Assembly (NCBI GenBank): GCA_045604155.1
Contig: JAZUNN010000047.1
Location: forward strand, 1 to 43,388
Origin: JAISGQ01 sp045604155
GTDB taxonomy: Bacteria; Bacillota; Clostridia; Oscillospirales; Acutalibacteraceae
Reading direction: 5' to 3'
DNA length: 43,388 nt
Part shown: positions 32,933 through 40,911 of the stretch, piece after piece
Numbering within the stretch: position 1 is the stretch's first letter
How the letters are laid out: each line of letters begins with the position of its first letter
Made by a program: the position numbers and the translations under genes
Notes under the pieces: generated by a model
The model's database searches: none
What the model was told of the DNA's origin: nothing
Seen by the model: the letters and a program-made list of their open reading frames with translations, nothing else

Positions 32933-32949
32933 TAAATAGGTTTTGTCAA
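32921..32949 (-). promoter_or_regulatory. Promoter of the replication-initiator gene
   Basis: On the minus strand TTGACA (32949-32944), 17 bp, TATGTT (32926-32921); the -10 lies within the LexA box. The leader to the start codon is about 95 nt. Confidence 0.65.
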
Positions 32950-32990
32950 AAGTTTACTTTTATTTTACATTCAGCATGATCAGACATATA

Positions 32991-33027
32991 AAAACGCAGT
33001 TCTCCACGGTTTGGAAAACTGCGTTTT
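32991..33027 (-). terminator. Terminator of the GH3 gene
   Basis: AAAACGCAGTTCTCC pairs with GGAAAACTGCGTTTT around a short loop. On the minus strand TTTTTAT follows. It separates the GH3 gene from the initiator gene. Confidence 0.85.
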
Positions 33028-33031
33028 TCTT

Positions 33032-34654
33032 TTAATGTCTTACTTTTTCCGCTGCTGCAATGAATCTCTCAAGGCTTTCCTTTGCAGGTTCTGAGGGGAA
33101 TATCTCAAAAAGCTTTCTGCTTGAAGTATACTGGTAATTGCTTTCAACAATCTGCCAGTCCCAGCCGTTTTCCTCCCAAAATTCATAAAGAAGATCCTGA
33201 AGCTCAAAATTCTTGTACAACACCTTTATAGTAGTATTAATTCCGTAGGTGTACTGGTTTTTGGTCTTAAGATATACCCTTGCTCTCTGATGCTCGTCCT
33301 TCGGGTCAGATGAAGTTGCGGCGATTATTTCATAATCTCCCTCTTCGGAGAGCCACATATCATAATCGGGATCAAAAGAAGCAAAATTACGCTGAGTAAG
33401 GGTGAAATCTATTCTTCGGCTTTCGCCTGCTTTTAATTTCACTTTTTTAAAGAATTTAAGCTCCTTGATTGGCTTCGGCAGAGTTGAAACGGGATCGGAA
33501 ATATATATCTGCACAACCTCAGCGCCTTCTCTGTCACCTGTGTTTTTAACCGTCACCTGACCTTTGATCTCATGCTCAAATTCGTCAGAATCAAGGGTCA
33601 GGTCATAAAGTTCAAAGGTTGTATAGCCAAGTCCGAAGCCGAAGGGATACGCAGGTCTTATCTTCTTTTTATCATAATAACGATAACCAATATAAATGCC
33701 TTCGCCGTAATTTACTTCATTTCCTTCACCGGGGAAATTCAGGAATGTGGGTGTATCCTCATAATGCTTCGGGAAGCTGAGCGGTAGTTTTCCTGAGGGG
33801 TATATCTTTCCCGTCATGATGTCCCCCAGTGCGTGAGCACCCTCCATGCCGGGCAGAAAACACACAAACAATGCATCCAGCTGGTCTTCATATGCGGAGA
33901 TATCCACAGGTCCGCAGATATTCAGCACAAGTGTCAGAGTAAAATCATGGGTATCTTTCAGCTCACAAAGTCTTTCAAGATTCACCATATCCTGAGCTGA
34001 AAGGAGCATATCGGGTCGGTCATTGCCTTCCATACCGCTGACAACAGCCACATATATTACATTTTCGCCCTTATCAAGGGATTTTTCATCTATAAAGCAT
34101 TCCGCCTTTATAGATGAATCTGAAAGTACAGACTTAAGAGTATCGGCAAGAGAAGATGTTCTGTCAGTGGTTATTCCCGCACTGCCCGTTCCGCACTGCA
34201 TAAGTTCTTCCCATCCGCTGCCTGATATAATTATATTTTTACCGTTTTTCAATGGATACAGTCCATTTTTATTTTTGAGCATGACTATACCTGCAGCGGC
34301 TGCATCATAAGCTGCTTTGGTAGTTTCCTCATGCAATGTGTTAAGGTTTTCTGCTTTATATGCATTCTCATTATTTGTGCAGAAATCAATTATTTCAAGC
34401 ATTCTGCGTACTGCCATATCCAACGTTTCTATTGAAAGCTCGCCTTTTTCAACTGCTTCTGCTATGGGTTTTCCCGATATTGGTCCCGGCATCGCAAGGT
34501 CATTTCCTGCTGCCAGCGCAGGGACAGGATGATATACAGCACCCCAGTCAGAAACCACCATACCCTCAAAGCCCCATTCATCTCTGAGAGTGTCTGTAAG
34601 CAGCCATCTGTTCTCGCTGCAGGGTACTCCTTTTATCCGGTTATATGCGCTCAT
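33032..34654 (-). CDS. GH3 beta-glucosidase, C-terminal part (gene broken by in-frame stop)
   Basis: 540 aa from the first ATG after an in-frame TAA. It starts MSAYNRIKGVPCSENRWLLTDTLRDEWGFEGMVVSDWGAV, which in intact GH3 enzymes lies inside the first barrel domain; the catalytic nucleophile is the Asp of VVSDWGAV. The GH3 C-terminal alpha/beta domain and a fibronectin-III-like domain (VTVKNTGDREGAEVVQIYI...) follow. Frame and homology continue directly from the upstream half (34661-35389), only TAA-ACC-TTC intervening. No ribosome binding site precedes this ATG (GGAGGG is 17 bp away), so separate translation is doubtful. No signal peptide, so the intact enzyme would act in the cytoplasm on beta-glucosides or related oligosaccharides. 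Confidence 0.8.
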   Translation of the reverse strand: MSAYNRIKGVPCSENRWLLTDTLRDEWGFEGMVVSDWGAVYHPVPALAAGNDLAMPGPISGKPIAEAVEKGELSIETLDMAVRRMLEIIDFCTNNENAYKAENLNTLHEETTKAAYDAAAAGIVMLKNKNGLYPLKNGKNIIISGSGWEELMQCGTGSAGITTDRTSSLADTLKSVLSDSSIKAECFIDEKSLDKGENVIYVAVVSGMEGNDRPDMLLSAQDMVNLERLCELKDTHDFTLTLVLNICGPVDISAYEDQLDALFVCFLPGMEGAHALGDIMTGKIYPSGKLPLSFPKHYEDTPTFLNFPGEGNEVNYGEGIYIGYRYYDKKKIRPAYPFGFGLGYTTFELYDLTLDSDEFEHEIKGQVTVKNTGDREGAEVVQIYISDPVSTLPKPIKELKFFKKVKLKAGESRRIDFTLTQRNFASFDPDYDMWLSEEGDYEIIAATSSDPKDEHQRARVYLKTKNQYTYGINTTIKVLYKNFELQDLLYEFWEENGWDWQIVESNYQYTSSRKLFEIFPSEPAKESLERFIAAAEKVRH

Positions 34655-34660
34655 GAAGGT

Positions 34661-35389
34661 TTATGCTCTGCCCTCCTCAGCGCAGGCTCTGAAGCCGGGC
34701 AGATATATTTCCTGCAGTGCTCTCTTTGAAATGGCTTCATTTATCCCCACACGGTTCGTTTCCTGATTGTTTGCTGCAAAATGTTTTACATTTGCCGCAA
34801 CACCCATCTCCTGCACGCCTTTTACAAGCTCAGGCGCAAGACCTGAAATAAGACATGGATCCTCGGAATAGCCTTCAAAAATTCGCCCGTTGAGAGGATC
34901 TCTGTGGATATTTATATTGGGTGTTCCAAGTAAAATATGTATTCCGAAAAGCCGTGCTTCCTTTCCCAGGGCATTTCCCATGGAATGAACCACTTCGGGA
35001 TCAAAGGTTGCTCCAAGAAGAATTCCTGCGGGGAAACAGGCAGGTGAATATGCTTCACCTGTTATAGCTGTCAGCCGTTTTTCTATCCAGCTTCTAAGCT
35101 CCATTTCCTCTTCATTCAGATGCTCAGGCTCATAATAATGTTCAATTACTCTTGCAAGTGAGCTTTTGCCCATCATTCCGTTTGTGCTTTCAGCTGATAT
35201 TTCTTCTTTGGAAAGAAAATCACCGAAAAGCTGTTCAAAGTTTATGCCCGTACCGCCGTCAAGAAGCATCAGCTCAGGGATGCTGAGCCTTTCAATGCCG
35301 CCGGTACCGAAAAAAGTAGCACCGTTTACAAGTGAAGCTTTTTCCTCAAGAGTCATTTCAGAAATTATTTTTTCAATATCGTATGTCAT
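34661..35389 (-). CDS. GH3 beta-glucosidase, N-terminal part (gene broken by in-frame stop)
   Basis: 242 aa, beginning MTYDIEKIISEMTLEEKASLVNGATFFGT, the usual start of cytoplasmic GH3 enzymes, and including FPAGILLGATFDPEVVHSMGNALGKEARLFG, LLGTPNINIHRDPLNGRIFEGYSEDP and VAANVKHFAANNQETNR. It ends at TAA 34663-34661 after EIYLPGFRACAEEGRA, in the middle of the barrel, where intact relatives continue with a residue such as K or Q then a hydrophobic-x-M-S-A-Y-N motif. Without the C-terminal part the nucleophile is missing. A promoter lies at 35446-35419. A single AAA or CAA to TAA change would explain the break. Confidence 0.8.
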   Translation of the reverse strand: MTYDIEKIISEMTLEEKASLVNGATFFGTGGIERLSIPELMLLDGGTGINFEQLFGDFLSKEEISAESTNGMMGKSSLARVIEHYYEPEHLNEEEMELRSWIEKRLTAITGEAYSPACFPAGILLGATFDPEVVHSMGNALGKEARLFGIHILLGTPNINIHRDPLNGRIFEGYSEDPCLISGLAPELVKGVQEMGVAANVKHFAANNQETNRVGINEAISKRALQEIYLPGFRACAEEGRA

Positions 35390-35418
35390 TTTTACACATC
35401 CTGATTAATATTGCTTCA

Positions 35419-35446
35419 ATTATAACATATTTCCCCTTAATTTCAA
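35419..35446 (-). promoter_or_regulatory. Promoter of the GH3 gene
   Basis: On the minus strand TTGAAA (35446-35441), 16 bp, TATAAT (35424-35419), about 30 bp before ATG 35389. Confidence 0.6.
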
Positions 35447-35453
35447 TAATCTC

Positions 35454-35858
35454 TCAGGCAAAGGCAATTCTGTCTTTTTCCTGTTTTTTCTCCGTAAAAA
35501 GGCCGCTTACAAGGAGTGCAAGAGCTGCGAGCGGTATCCACAGGGCAATATACTGAGGACATATCTGACCACAGATATTAAAGGGCATTTCAGAGTAATC
35601 CCAGATGCTCCAGTGCAGAAGTTTATTCACTATACACCCCACTGCAAATTCAATCCCCGTAATCAGTGCCGTGCTTTCAAGCGTCTTTACCGCAAATCCC
35701 TGCTTTGAGCGGCTGTTTATAAGATGTATTCCCAATGCACACAGTCCGCCTGTTGCAGCCATTGACCAATGTGTCCAGCCTCGCCAGATTATCTCGGCAC
35801 AGCTGTATCCTGCAGCTCCGATGGCAAACAATGTTATATTTTTAGTTTTGTTAAACAA
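35454..35858 (-). CDS. Small membrane protein of the CmpB/PF06541 family
   Basis: 134 aa, four hydrophobic segments. The segment LHWSIWDYSEMPFNICGQICPQYIALWIPLA matches the W-Y-[SN]-x-[LM]PFN-x-G-Q-IC core of the family named putative ABC transporter permease (ABC_trans_CmpB), whose real function is unclear. The start is TTG 35858, with AAGGAC about 9 bp upstream, and a promoter candidate at 35914-35886. The GH3 promoter overlaps just beyond its stop, so the two may be transcribed in line. Confidence 0.72.
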   Translation of the reverse strand: MFNKTKNITLFAIGAAGYSCAEIIWRGWTHWSMAATGGLCALGIHLINSRSKQGFAVKTLESTALITGIEFAVGCIVNKLLHWSIWDYSEMPFNICGQICPQYIALWIPLAALALLVSGLFTEKKQEKDRIAFA

Positions 35859-35885
35859 CGTAATCCGTCCTTATGCACAATTATT

Positions 35886-35914
35886 TTTATATTTTTTCGC
35901 TATTTTTTCAGCAA
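35886..35914 (-). promoter_or_regulatory. Promoter candidate of the small membrane protein gene
   Basis: On the minus strand TTGCTG (35914-35909), 17 bp, TATAAA (35891-35886). Confidence 0.45.
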
Positions 35915-35988
35915 TCAGTTTTATTTTGCCTGTTTTATGCGATAAAATGCATTGTAAATATTTATTTGAAATAATGTCTTAAAACTTA

Positions 35989-36017
35989 TTGTCATTTCTA
36001 ATATTATCTGTTATAAT
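35989..36017 (+). promoter_or_regulatory. Promoter of the GH31 gene
   Basis: TTGTCA (35989-35994), 17 bp, TATAAT (36012-36017), about 43 bp before the start codon. Confidence 0.75.
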
Positions 36018-36059
36018 GTCAGCGTACACTTTACAATTACAATAAAGGTGGTATGTAAT

Positions 36060-38357
36060 TTGAAATTCACAAACGGTTTCTGGGTCGTAAAGGACGAGTT
36101 CAATCCTATCTATGCTGTTGAGTATTTTGATCACAAGGTCATAAACGAAAACGGCAGAACTGTACTCGAAGTTTACGCCCCCTCGAGACATTTCTTCGGT
36201 CATGCTGCTGCAATTAGCATGCCTGTCCTCACCTACCGCTTCACCGCTCCCAGAGAGGGTGCAATCCGTGCTGAGCTCATCCACTTCAAGGGCAGAGCTG
36301 AGAAGGGTCCTTACTATGAAGTAAACAACGATAAGGACTGTGCAGTTGTTGAGGATACCGATACTCATGTTATCTTCCGCAGCGGCACTCTCGTTGCAAA
36401 GATCAGCAAGAAGCCTGAGACATGGGATCTTGGATACTATCATGTAAATGAGGACGGCTCTGAAACTGAGCTGACCAACTCCGGCTGGAGAAACGCCTGC
36501 TGCATGCAGCGCAACGACGGCGTAAACTTCATGCATGAGCAGCTTCAGCTTGGCGTTGGCGAATATGTCTACGGTCTTGGCGAGCGCTTTACTCCCTTCC
36601 TCAAGAACGGTCAGACTGTTGAAATGTGGAACGAGGACGGCGGCACCGCTACCGAAATCGCTTACAAGAACATACCTTTCTATATTTCCAACAAGGGTTA
36701 CGGCGTATTTGTCGATACTCCTCAGGATGTTTCCTTTGAGATCGGCAGCGAAAAGGTCGAGCGTGTTTCCTTCTCCGTTGAGGGCGACAAGGTAAGCTAT
36801 GTTGTATTTGACGGTCCCACACCCAAGAAGGTTCTTGACCGCTACACCGCTTACACAGGCAGACCTGCTCTGCCCCCCGAGTGGAGCTTCGGCCTCTGGC
36901 TCTCCACCTCCTTTACCACCAGCTACGACGAGAATACCGTTACCTCCTTTATCGAGGGTATGGAGCAGCGCAATCTGCCCCTTTCCGTATTCCATTATGA
37001 CTGCTGCTGGATGAAGGACTTCCACTGGACCGACTTTGTATGGGATCCCGTTGCATTCCCCAACCCCAAGGCTATGATCGACAAGTGGCACAAGAAGGGT
37101 CTCAAGGTCTGCTGCTGGATTAACTCCTACATCTCCCAGATGAGCCGCCTCTTCGACGAGGGTATGGAAAACGGCTATCTCGTCAAGAAGACTGACGGTT
37201 CTGTATGGCAGACTGATATGTGGCAGTGCGGAATGGGTCTTGTTGACTTCACCAATCCCGCAGCCTGCGAGTGGTTCAAGAAGAGACTTGGCGAGATTCT
37301 CGACTGCGGTGTTGACGCAATCAAGACCGACTTCGGTGAGAGAATCCCCGTTCGTGACATTGCTTACTTTGACGGCTCCGATGCCCTCAAGATGCACAAC
37401 TATTACACTCAGCTTTATAACAAGTGCGTATTCGAGCTGCTCGAGGAGCGTTACGGCAAGGGCGAGGCTGTCCTGTTTGCTCGTTCCGCAACAGCAGGCG
37501 GTCAGCAGTTCCCCGTACACTGGGGCGGCGACTGCACAGCTACCTTCCTCTCCATGGCTGAGAGCCTTCGTGCAGGTCTTTCCCTGTCCCTGTGCGGCTT
37601 CGGATTCTGGAGCCACGACATCGGTGGCTTCGAGAACACCGCTACTGCTGACGTTTACAAGAGATGGGTCGCATTCGGTATGCTCTCCAGCCACAGCCGT
37701 CTCCACGGCTCCACCAGCTACAGAGTGCCCTGGGTCTATGACGATGAGGCTTGCGATGTTCTCCGTCACTTCACAAACTTCAAGCTTCGCTACATGCCCT
37801 ACATCTGGAGCAAGGCAAATGAGGCTCATGAGTGCGGTACTCCCTGCATGAGAGCTATGATGCTCGAGTTCCCCGAGGACAGACTCTGCGACACCCTCGA
37901 CAGACAGTATATGCTTGGCGATAACATGCTTGTTTCTCCCGTTCTCAACGAGGCAGGCATCGGCGAGTATTATCTCCCCGCAGGCAAGTGGACAAACCTC
38001 CTCACCGGCGAAGTTCGCGAGGGCGGCAAGTTCTACTCTGAGAAGCATGACTACTTCTCCCTCCCCCTCTATGCTCGTCCCAACAGTGTTCTCATCAGCG
38101 GCGCTTGCGAAACCAAGCCCGACTATGACTACACCGACGGCTTCTGCGTAGAGCTTTACGAGATCGAGGATGGTGCTGAGATCGAAAGCAAGATCTACGA
38201 CAGCAAGGGCAAGCTGGCTTCCACCGTTACTGTCAAGCGTGCAGGCAGCAAGATCACCGTCACCGCTGACGGCAAGGTCAAGAACTGGTCTGCAAAGCTG
38301 GGCGTAAAGGGCGAGAAGATCGCAGCAGACAAGAAGGGCGTAGAAATTACTCTTTAA
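36060..38357 (+). CDS. GH31 alpha-xylosidase (YicI-like)
   Basis: 765 aa, near the length of E. coli YicI. Starts with the family's MKFTNGFWVVKDEF; the start is TTG 36060, 8 bp after AAGGTGG, rather than the upstream in-frame GTG 36048, which lies in that site. Nucleophile D424 is in IKTDFGERIP and acid/base D491 in VHWGGDC; FWSHDIGGFEN follows. KTDFGERIP is the hallmark separating alpha-xylosidases from alpha-glucosidases. No signal peptide, so it trims alpha-xylose from imported xyloglucan oligosaccharides in the cytoplasm. Codon use is strongly biased to C- and G-ending codons, unlike the neighbours, suggesting high expression. Confidence 0.93.
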   Translation: MKFTNGFWVVKDEFNPIYAVEYFDHKVINENGRTVLEVYAPSRHFFGHAAAISMPVLTYRFTAPREGAIRAELIHFKGRAEKGPYYEVNNDKDCAVVEDTDTHVIFRSGTLVAKISKKPETWDLGYYHVNEDGSETELTNSGWRNACCMQRNDGVNFMHEQLQLGVGEYVYGLGERFTPFLKNGQTVEMWNEDGGTATEIAYKNIPFYISNKGYGVFVDTPQDVSFEIGSEKVERVSFSVEGDKVSYVVFDGPTPKKVLDRYTAYTGRPALPPEWSFGLWLSTSFTTSYDENTVTSFIEGMEQRNLPLSVFHYDCCWMKDFHWTDFVWDPVAFPNPKAMIDKWHKKGLKVCCWINSYISQMSRLFDEGMENGYLVKKTDGSVWQTDMWQCGMGLVDFTNPAACEWFKKRLGEILDCGVDAIKTDFGERIPVRDIAYFDGSDALKMHNYYTQLYNKCVFELLEERYGKGEAVLFARSATAGGQQFPVHWGGDCTATFLSMAESLRAGLSLSLCGFGFWSHDIGGFENTATADVYKRWVAFGMLSSHSRLHGSTSYRVPWVYDDEACDVLRHFTNFKLRYMPYIWSKANEAHECGTPCMRAMMLEFPEDRLCDTLDRQYMLGDNMLVSPVLNEAGIGEYYLPAGKWTNLLTGEVREGGKFYSEKHDYFSLPLYARPNSVLISGACETKPDYDYTDGFCVELYEIEDGAEIESKIYDSKGKLASTVTVKRAGSKITVTADGKVKNWSAKLGVKGEKIAADKKGVEITL

Positions 38358-38369
38358 GCTTTGATATGT

Positions 38370-38405
38370 AATCCCCTGCAACTTTTGGTGCAGGGGATTG
38401 TTTTG
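38370..38405 (+). terminator. Terminator of the GH31 gene
   Basis: AATCCCCTGCA pairs with TGCAGGGGATT, followed by GTTTTGTT, 13 bp after the stop. Confidence 0.88.
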
Positions 38406-38434
38406 TTGAACATAAACAGGGTTCCGATTTTTCG

Positions 38435-38523
38435 CCGTAGGGACAGCCCTCTGCGGCTGTCCGTGTCAGATTTAACGAAATGTTTTAGCTTTTGCGGGAG
38501 GGCGCAGAGGCCCTCTCCTACGG
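38435..38523. repeat. 89-bp inverted-repeat element with two internal hairpins
   Basis: Ends CCGTAGG (38435-38441) and CCTACGG (38517-38523) are inverted. Inside lie a perfect hairpin GGACAGCC-GGCTGTCC (38441-38462) and a second GC-rich hairpin GGGAGGGC-GCCCTCTCC (about 38496-38518). It has the look of a non-coding interspersed element (MITE or REP type) of Clostridia. A further CGTAGGG lies at 38538. Confidence 0.6.
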
Positions 38524-38867
38524 TGGGTTTTGTTTGTCGTAGGGTACGAGCATTGGGCAAAGTATGTTGCGGCGCATTGTTTAGGATCAGTCTTAATGTT
38601 CCTTCAGGCAGTATTGATTATCACAGGCGATTAATAATCACCCTTATGTCACCTCACAATTCCATTATTTTGCATAAATTTTCATACGATTTTGCGTTTT
38701 AAAGGTGCAAAACTTTAAAACACCAGAAATCGAGAGCATTCACGAGTATTTCAAAGCATTTTAAAGCATTTCGGAGATAGTTTAATATCTGTTGCGGTTT
38801 TTCCACGAAATTTTGCGAAAAATCAAGGCAAATTCATATTTTTTTGATCGAAATTTGTGTAATTCAC

Positions 38868-38896
38868 TTGACAATTCAGAACATTATTTATATATT
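38868..38896 (+). promoter_or_regulatory. Promoter of the pot operon
   Basis: TTGACA (38868-38873), 17 bp, TATATT (38891-38896). The leader to the potA start is about 95 nt and holds one small hairpin (TCATC/GATGA near 38959-38975). Confidence 0.75.
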
Positions 38897-38998
38897 TAAC
38901 TTGATGTGACTTTGTTCCCAAACGTCATTTCTTTTTTTGTATATTTATTCCCGTTTTTCATCGAAATCTGATGAACTCGGTACAAGGAGGAAGGCAAG

Positions 38999-40087
38999 TT
39001 GTCTGATACTATAATCAGTTTAAAAAATGTATCGGTGTCATTTGATGGTGAGAGTGTTCTCAAGGATCTCAATCTTGATATTGACAATGGAGCTTTTGTC
39101 ACGCTTCTCGGTCCCTCCGGCTGCGGCAAGACTACTACACTTCGTATCATCGGCGGTTTTATTGATCCTGATGAAGGCGACGTTTATTTCGGCGGCGAGC
39201 GCATAAACGATCTGCCCCCTCACAAGCGTAAGCTGAACACTGTTTTCCAGCGCTACGCTCTTTTCCCCCATATGAATGTCTTTGAAAATATCGCATTCGG
39301 CATGAAGATTCAGAAAAAGCCGAAGGATGTTATAAAGCAGAGAGTCAAGGAGCTTTTAAAGCTTGTTTCTCTCGAAGGTTATGAGAAGAGAACTGTTGAT
39401 ACTCTTTCAGGCGGTCAGCAGCAGAGAATCGCTATTGCCCGTGCTCTTGCAAACGATCCGAAGGTTCTCCTTCTTGACGAGCCTCTGGGTGCTCTCGATC
39501 TTAAGCTCAGAAAGGATATGCAGGTTGAGCTGAAGAAAATTCAGCAGCAGCTCGGCATCACCTTCATCTATGTTACCCACGATCAGGAAGAGGCTCTTTC
39601 CATGTCTGACGTCATCGTTGTCATGAACCACGGTGTCATTCAGCAGATAGGCACTCCCGAGGATATCTACAACGAGCCTGAAAACGGCTTTGTTGCTGAC
39701 TTTATCGGCGAAAGCAACATTGTTGACGGCATTATGCACGCAGACTACGATGTTGAATTCTGCGGTGCAAGAATGGAATGTGTTGACAAGGGCTTTGCTC
39801 CCGGCGAAGAGGTTGACGTTGTTGTCAGACCCGAGGACGTTCTTGTTGTCCCCGAGTATACTTCGAAATTCTCCGGCACTGTTCTCTCCACCACCTTCAA
39901 GGGTGTTCACTACGAAATGATAGTAAATATTCCCGATCAGGATGAAGACTGGCTCATCCAGTCCACAATTCCTCAGAAGGAAGGCGATGTCATCGGCATG
40001 ACCGTCGCTCCCGAAAACATTCACATCATGAAGAAGTACACAGGCGACTACGCAAGTGACATCGATTTTGCGGAGGGCGAGAAATGA
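38999..40087 (+). CDS. potA: Spermidine/putrescine ABC transporter ATPase PotA
   Basis: 362 aa. ABC domain with Walker A GPSGCGKTT (38-46), signature LSGGQQQR (about 138-145), Walker B VLLLDEPLGALD, and switch His in VTHDQEEALSM; a C-terminal TOBE_2 domain (about 280-350). RVYFGGERINDLPPHKR-type segments and FQRYALFPHMNVFENIAFG are typical of PotA. Powers polyamine uptake. Start is TTG 38999, 8 bp after AGGAGG. Overlaps potB by four bases. First of four genes in the potABCD order. Confidence 0.94.
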   Translation: MSDTIISLKNVSVSFDGESVLKDLNLDIDNGAFVTLLGPSGCGKTTTLRIIGGFIDPDEGDVYFGGERINDLPPHKRKLNTVFQRYALFPHMNVFENIAFGMKIQKKPKDVIKQRVKELLKLVSLEGYEKRTVDTLSGGQQQRIAIARALANDPKVLLLDEPLGALDLKLRKDMQVELKKIQQQLGITFIYVTHDQEEALSMSDVIVVMNHGVIQQIGTPEDIYNEPENGFVADFIGESNIVDGIMHADYDVEFCGARMECVDKGFAPGEEVDVVVRPEDVLVVPEYTSKFSGTVLSTTFKGVHYEMIVNIPDQDEDWLIQSTIPQKEGDVIGMTVAPENIHIMKKYTGDYASDIDFAEGEK

Positions 40088-40911
40088 AGCAGAAAAGAAA
40101 GCTTGCCTGGCTGTCAGCACCCTACGGACTGTGGATGATCATTTTCACAGTCGTTCCGCTGGCAATAGTCGTTTATTACGCATTCACCGACCGTACCGGT
40201 GCATTTACTCTTGATAACATCAGCGAGATCGAGAGATATATTGATGTATTCGTTTCTTCTCTCGTCTTCGGACTTGCTGCTACATTACTATGCCTTCTTC
40301 TTGGCTATCCCATTGCTTACAGCATTTCCCGTGCCAAGGGCTCAAGACAGAAGATCATGGTAATGCTTATCATGATTCCCCAGTGGATGAACTTCCTTAT
40401 CCGCACCTATGCATGGATGACCCTTCTTGAGGATACAGGTCTTATAAACACTGTTCTCGGTTTCTTCGGAATCGAGCCTCTGCACATGATAAACACCGAA
40501 GGTGCTATCCTGCTCGGTCTTGTCTACACCTTCCTGCCCTATATGATTCTTCCTCTTTACTCTGTCATGACAAAGATAGACAACAGAGTCATCGAGGCTG
40601 CTCAGGATCTTGGCGCAAACGGTGTTCATGTATTTTCCCGTGTTATTCTTCCCTTAAGCGTTCCCGGAATCATTTCGGGAATTACAATGGTATTTGTTCC
40701 CTCCCTCAGCGCATTCTTTATCTCTGAGCTTCTCGGCGGCGGCAAGACCATGCTTATCGGTAATATCATCGAGGGTAAATTCCTCGGTCAGAGCATCAAC
40801 TATAACGTCGGCTCCATGCTGTCCCTGGTACTCATGGTTCTGGTGCTCATCTGTATGTTCCTGATGAACAAATTCGGCGATGAAGAAGGATCGGGGGCGT
40901 TGGTTGCATGA
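40084..40911 (+). CDS. potB: Spermidine/putrescine ABC transporter permease PotB
   Basis: 275 aa, six membrane spans. The EAA loop reads IDNRVIEAAQDLGANGVHVFSRVILPLSVPGI, the BPD_transp_1 signature, and IPQWMNFLIRTYAWMTLLEDTGLIN is typical of PotB. Overlaps potA (ATGA) and potC by four bases each, so translation is coupled. Forms the membrane channel with PotC. Confidence 0.94.
   Translation: MKQKRKLAWLSAPYGLWMIIFTVVPLAIVVYYAFTDRTGAFTLDNISEIERYIDVFVSSLVFGLAATLLCLLLGYPIAYSISRAKGSRQKIMVMLIMIPQWMNFLIRTYAWMTLLEDTGLINTVLGFFGIEPLHMINTEGAILLGLVYTFLPYMILPLYSVMTKIDNRVIEAAQDLGANGVHVFSRVILPLSVPGIISGITMVFVPSLSAFFISELLGGGKTMLIGNIIEGKFLGQSINYNVGSMLSLVLMVLVLICMFLMNKFGDEEGSGALVA

Noticed and set aside
34655..34663. 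Frameshift in the GH3 gene
   Set aside because: Both halves are in the same frame; a single stop codon, not an indel, interrupts it.
32015..35389. Integrative element around the replication initiator
   Set aside because: No integrase, relaxase, partition gene, direct repeats or tRNA attachment site could be found beside it; the GH3 and sigma genes look native.
35979..38381. 800-codon open frame on the minus strand across the GH31 gene
   Set aside because: It mirrors the GH31 gene, whose codon bias avoids codons that read as stops on the other strand. No ribosome binding site, and the forward frame has full GH31 motifs.
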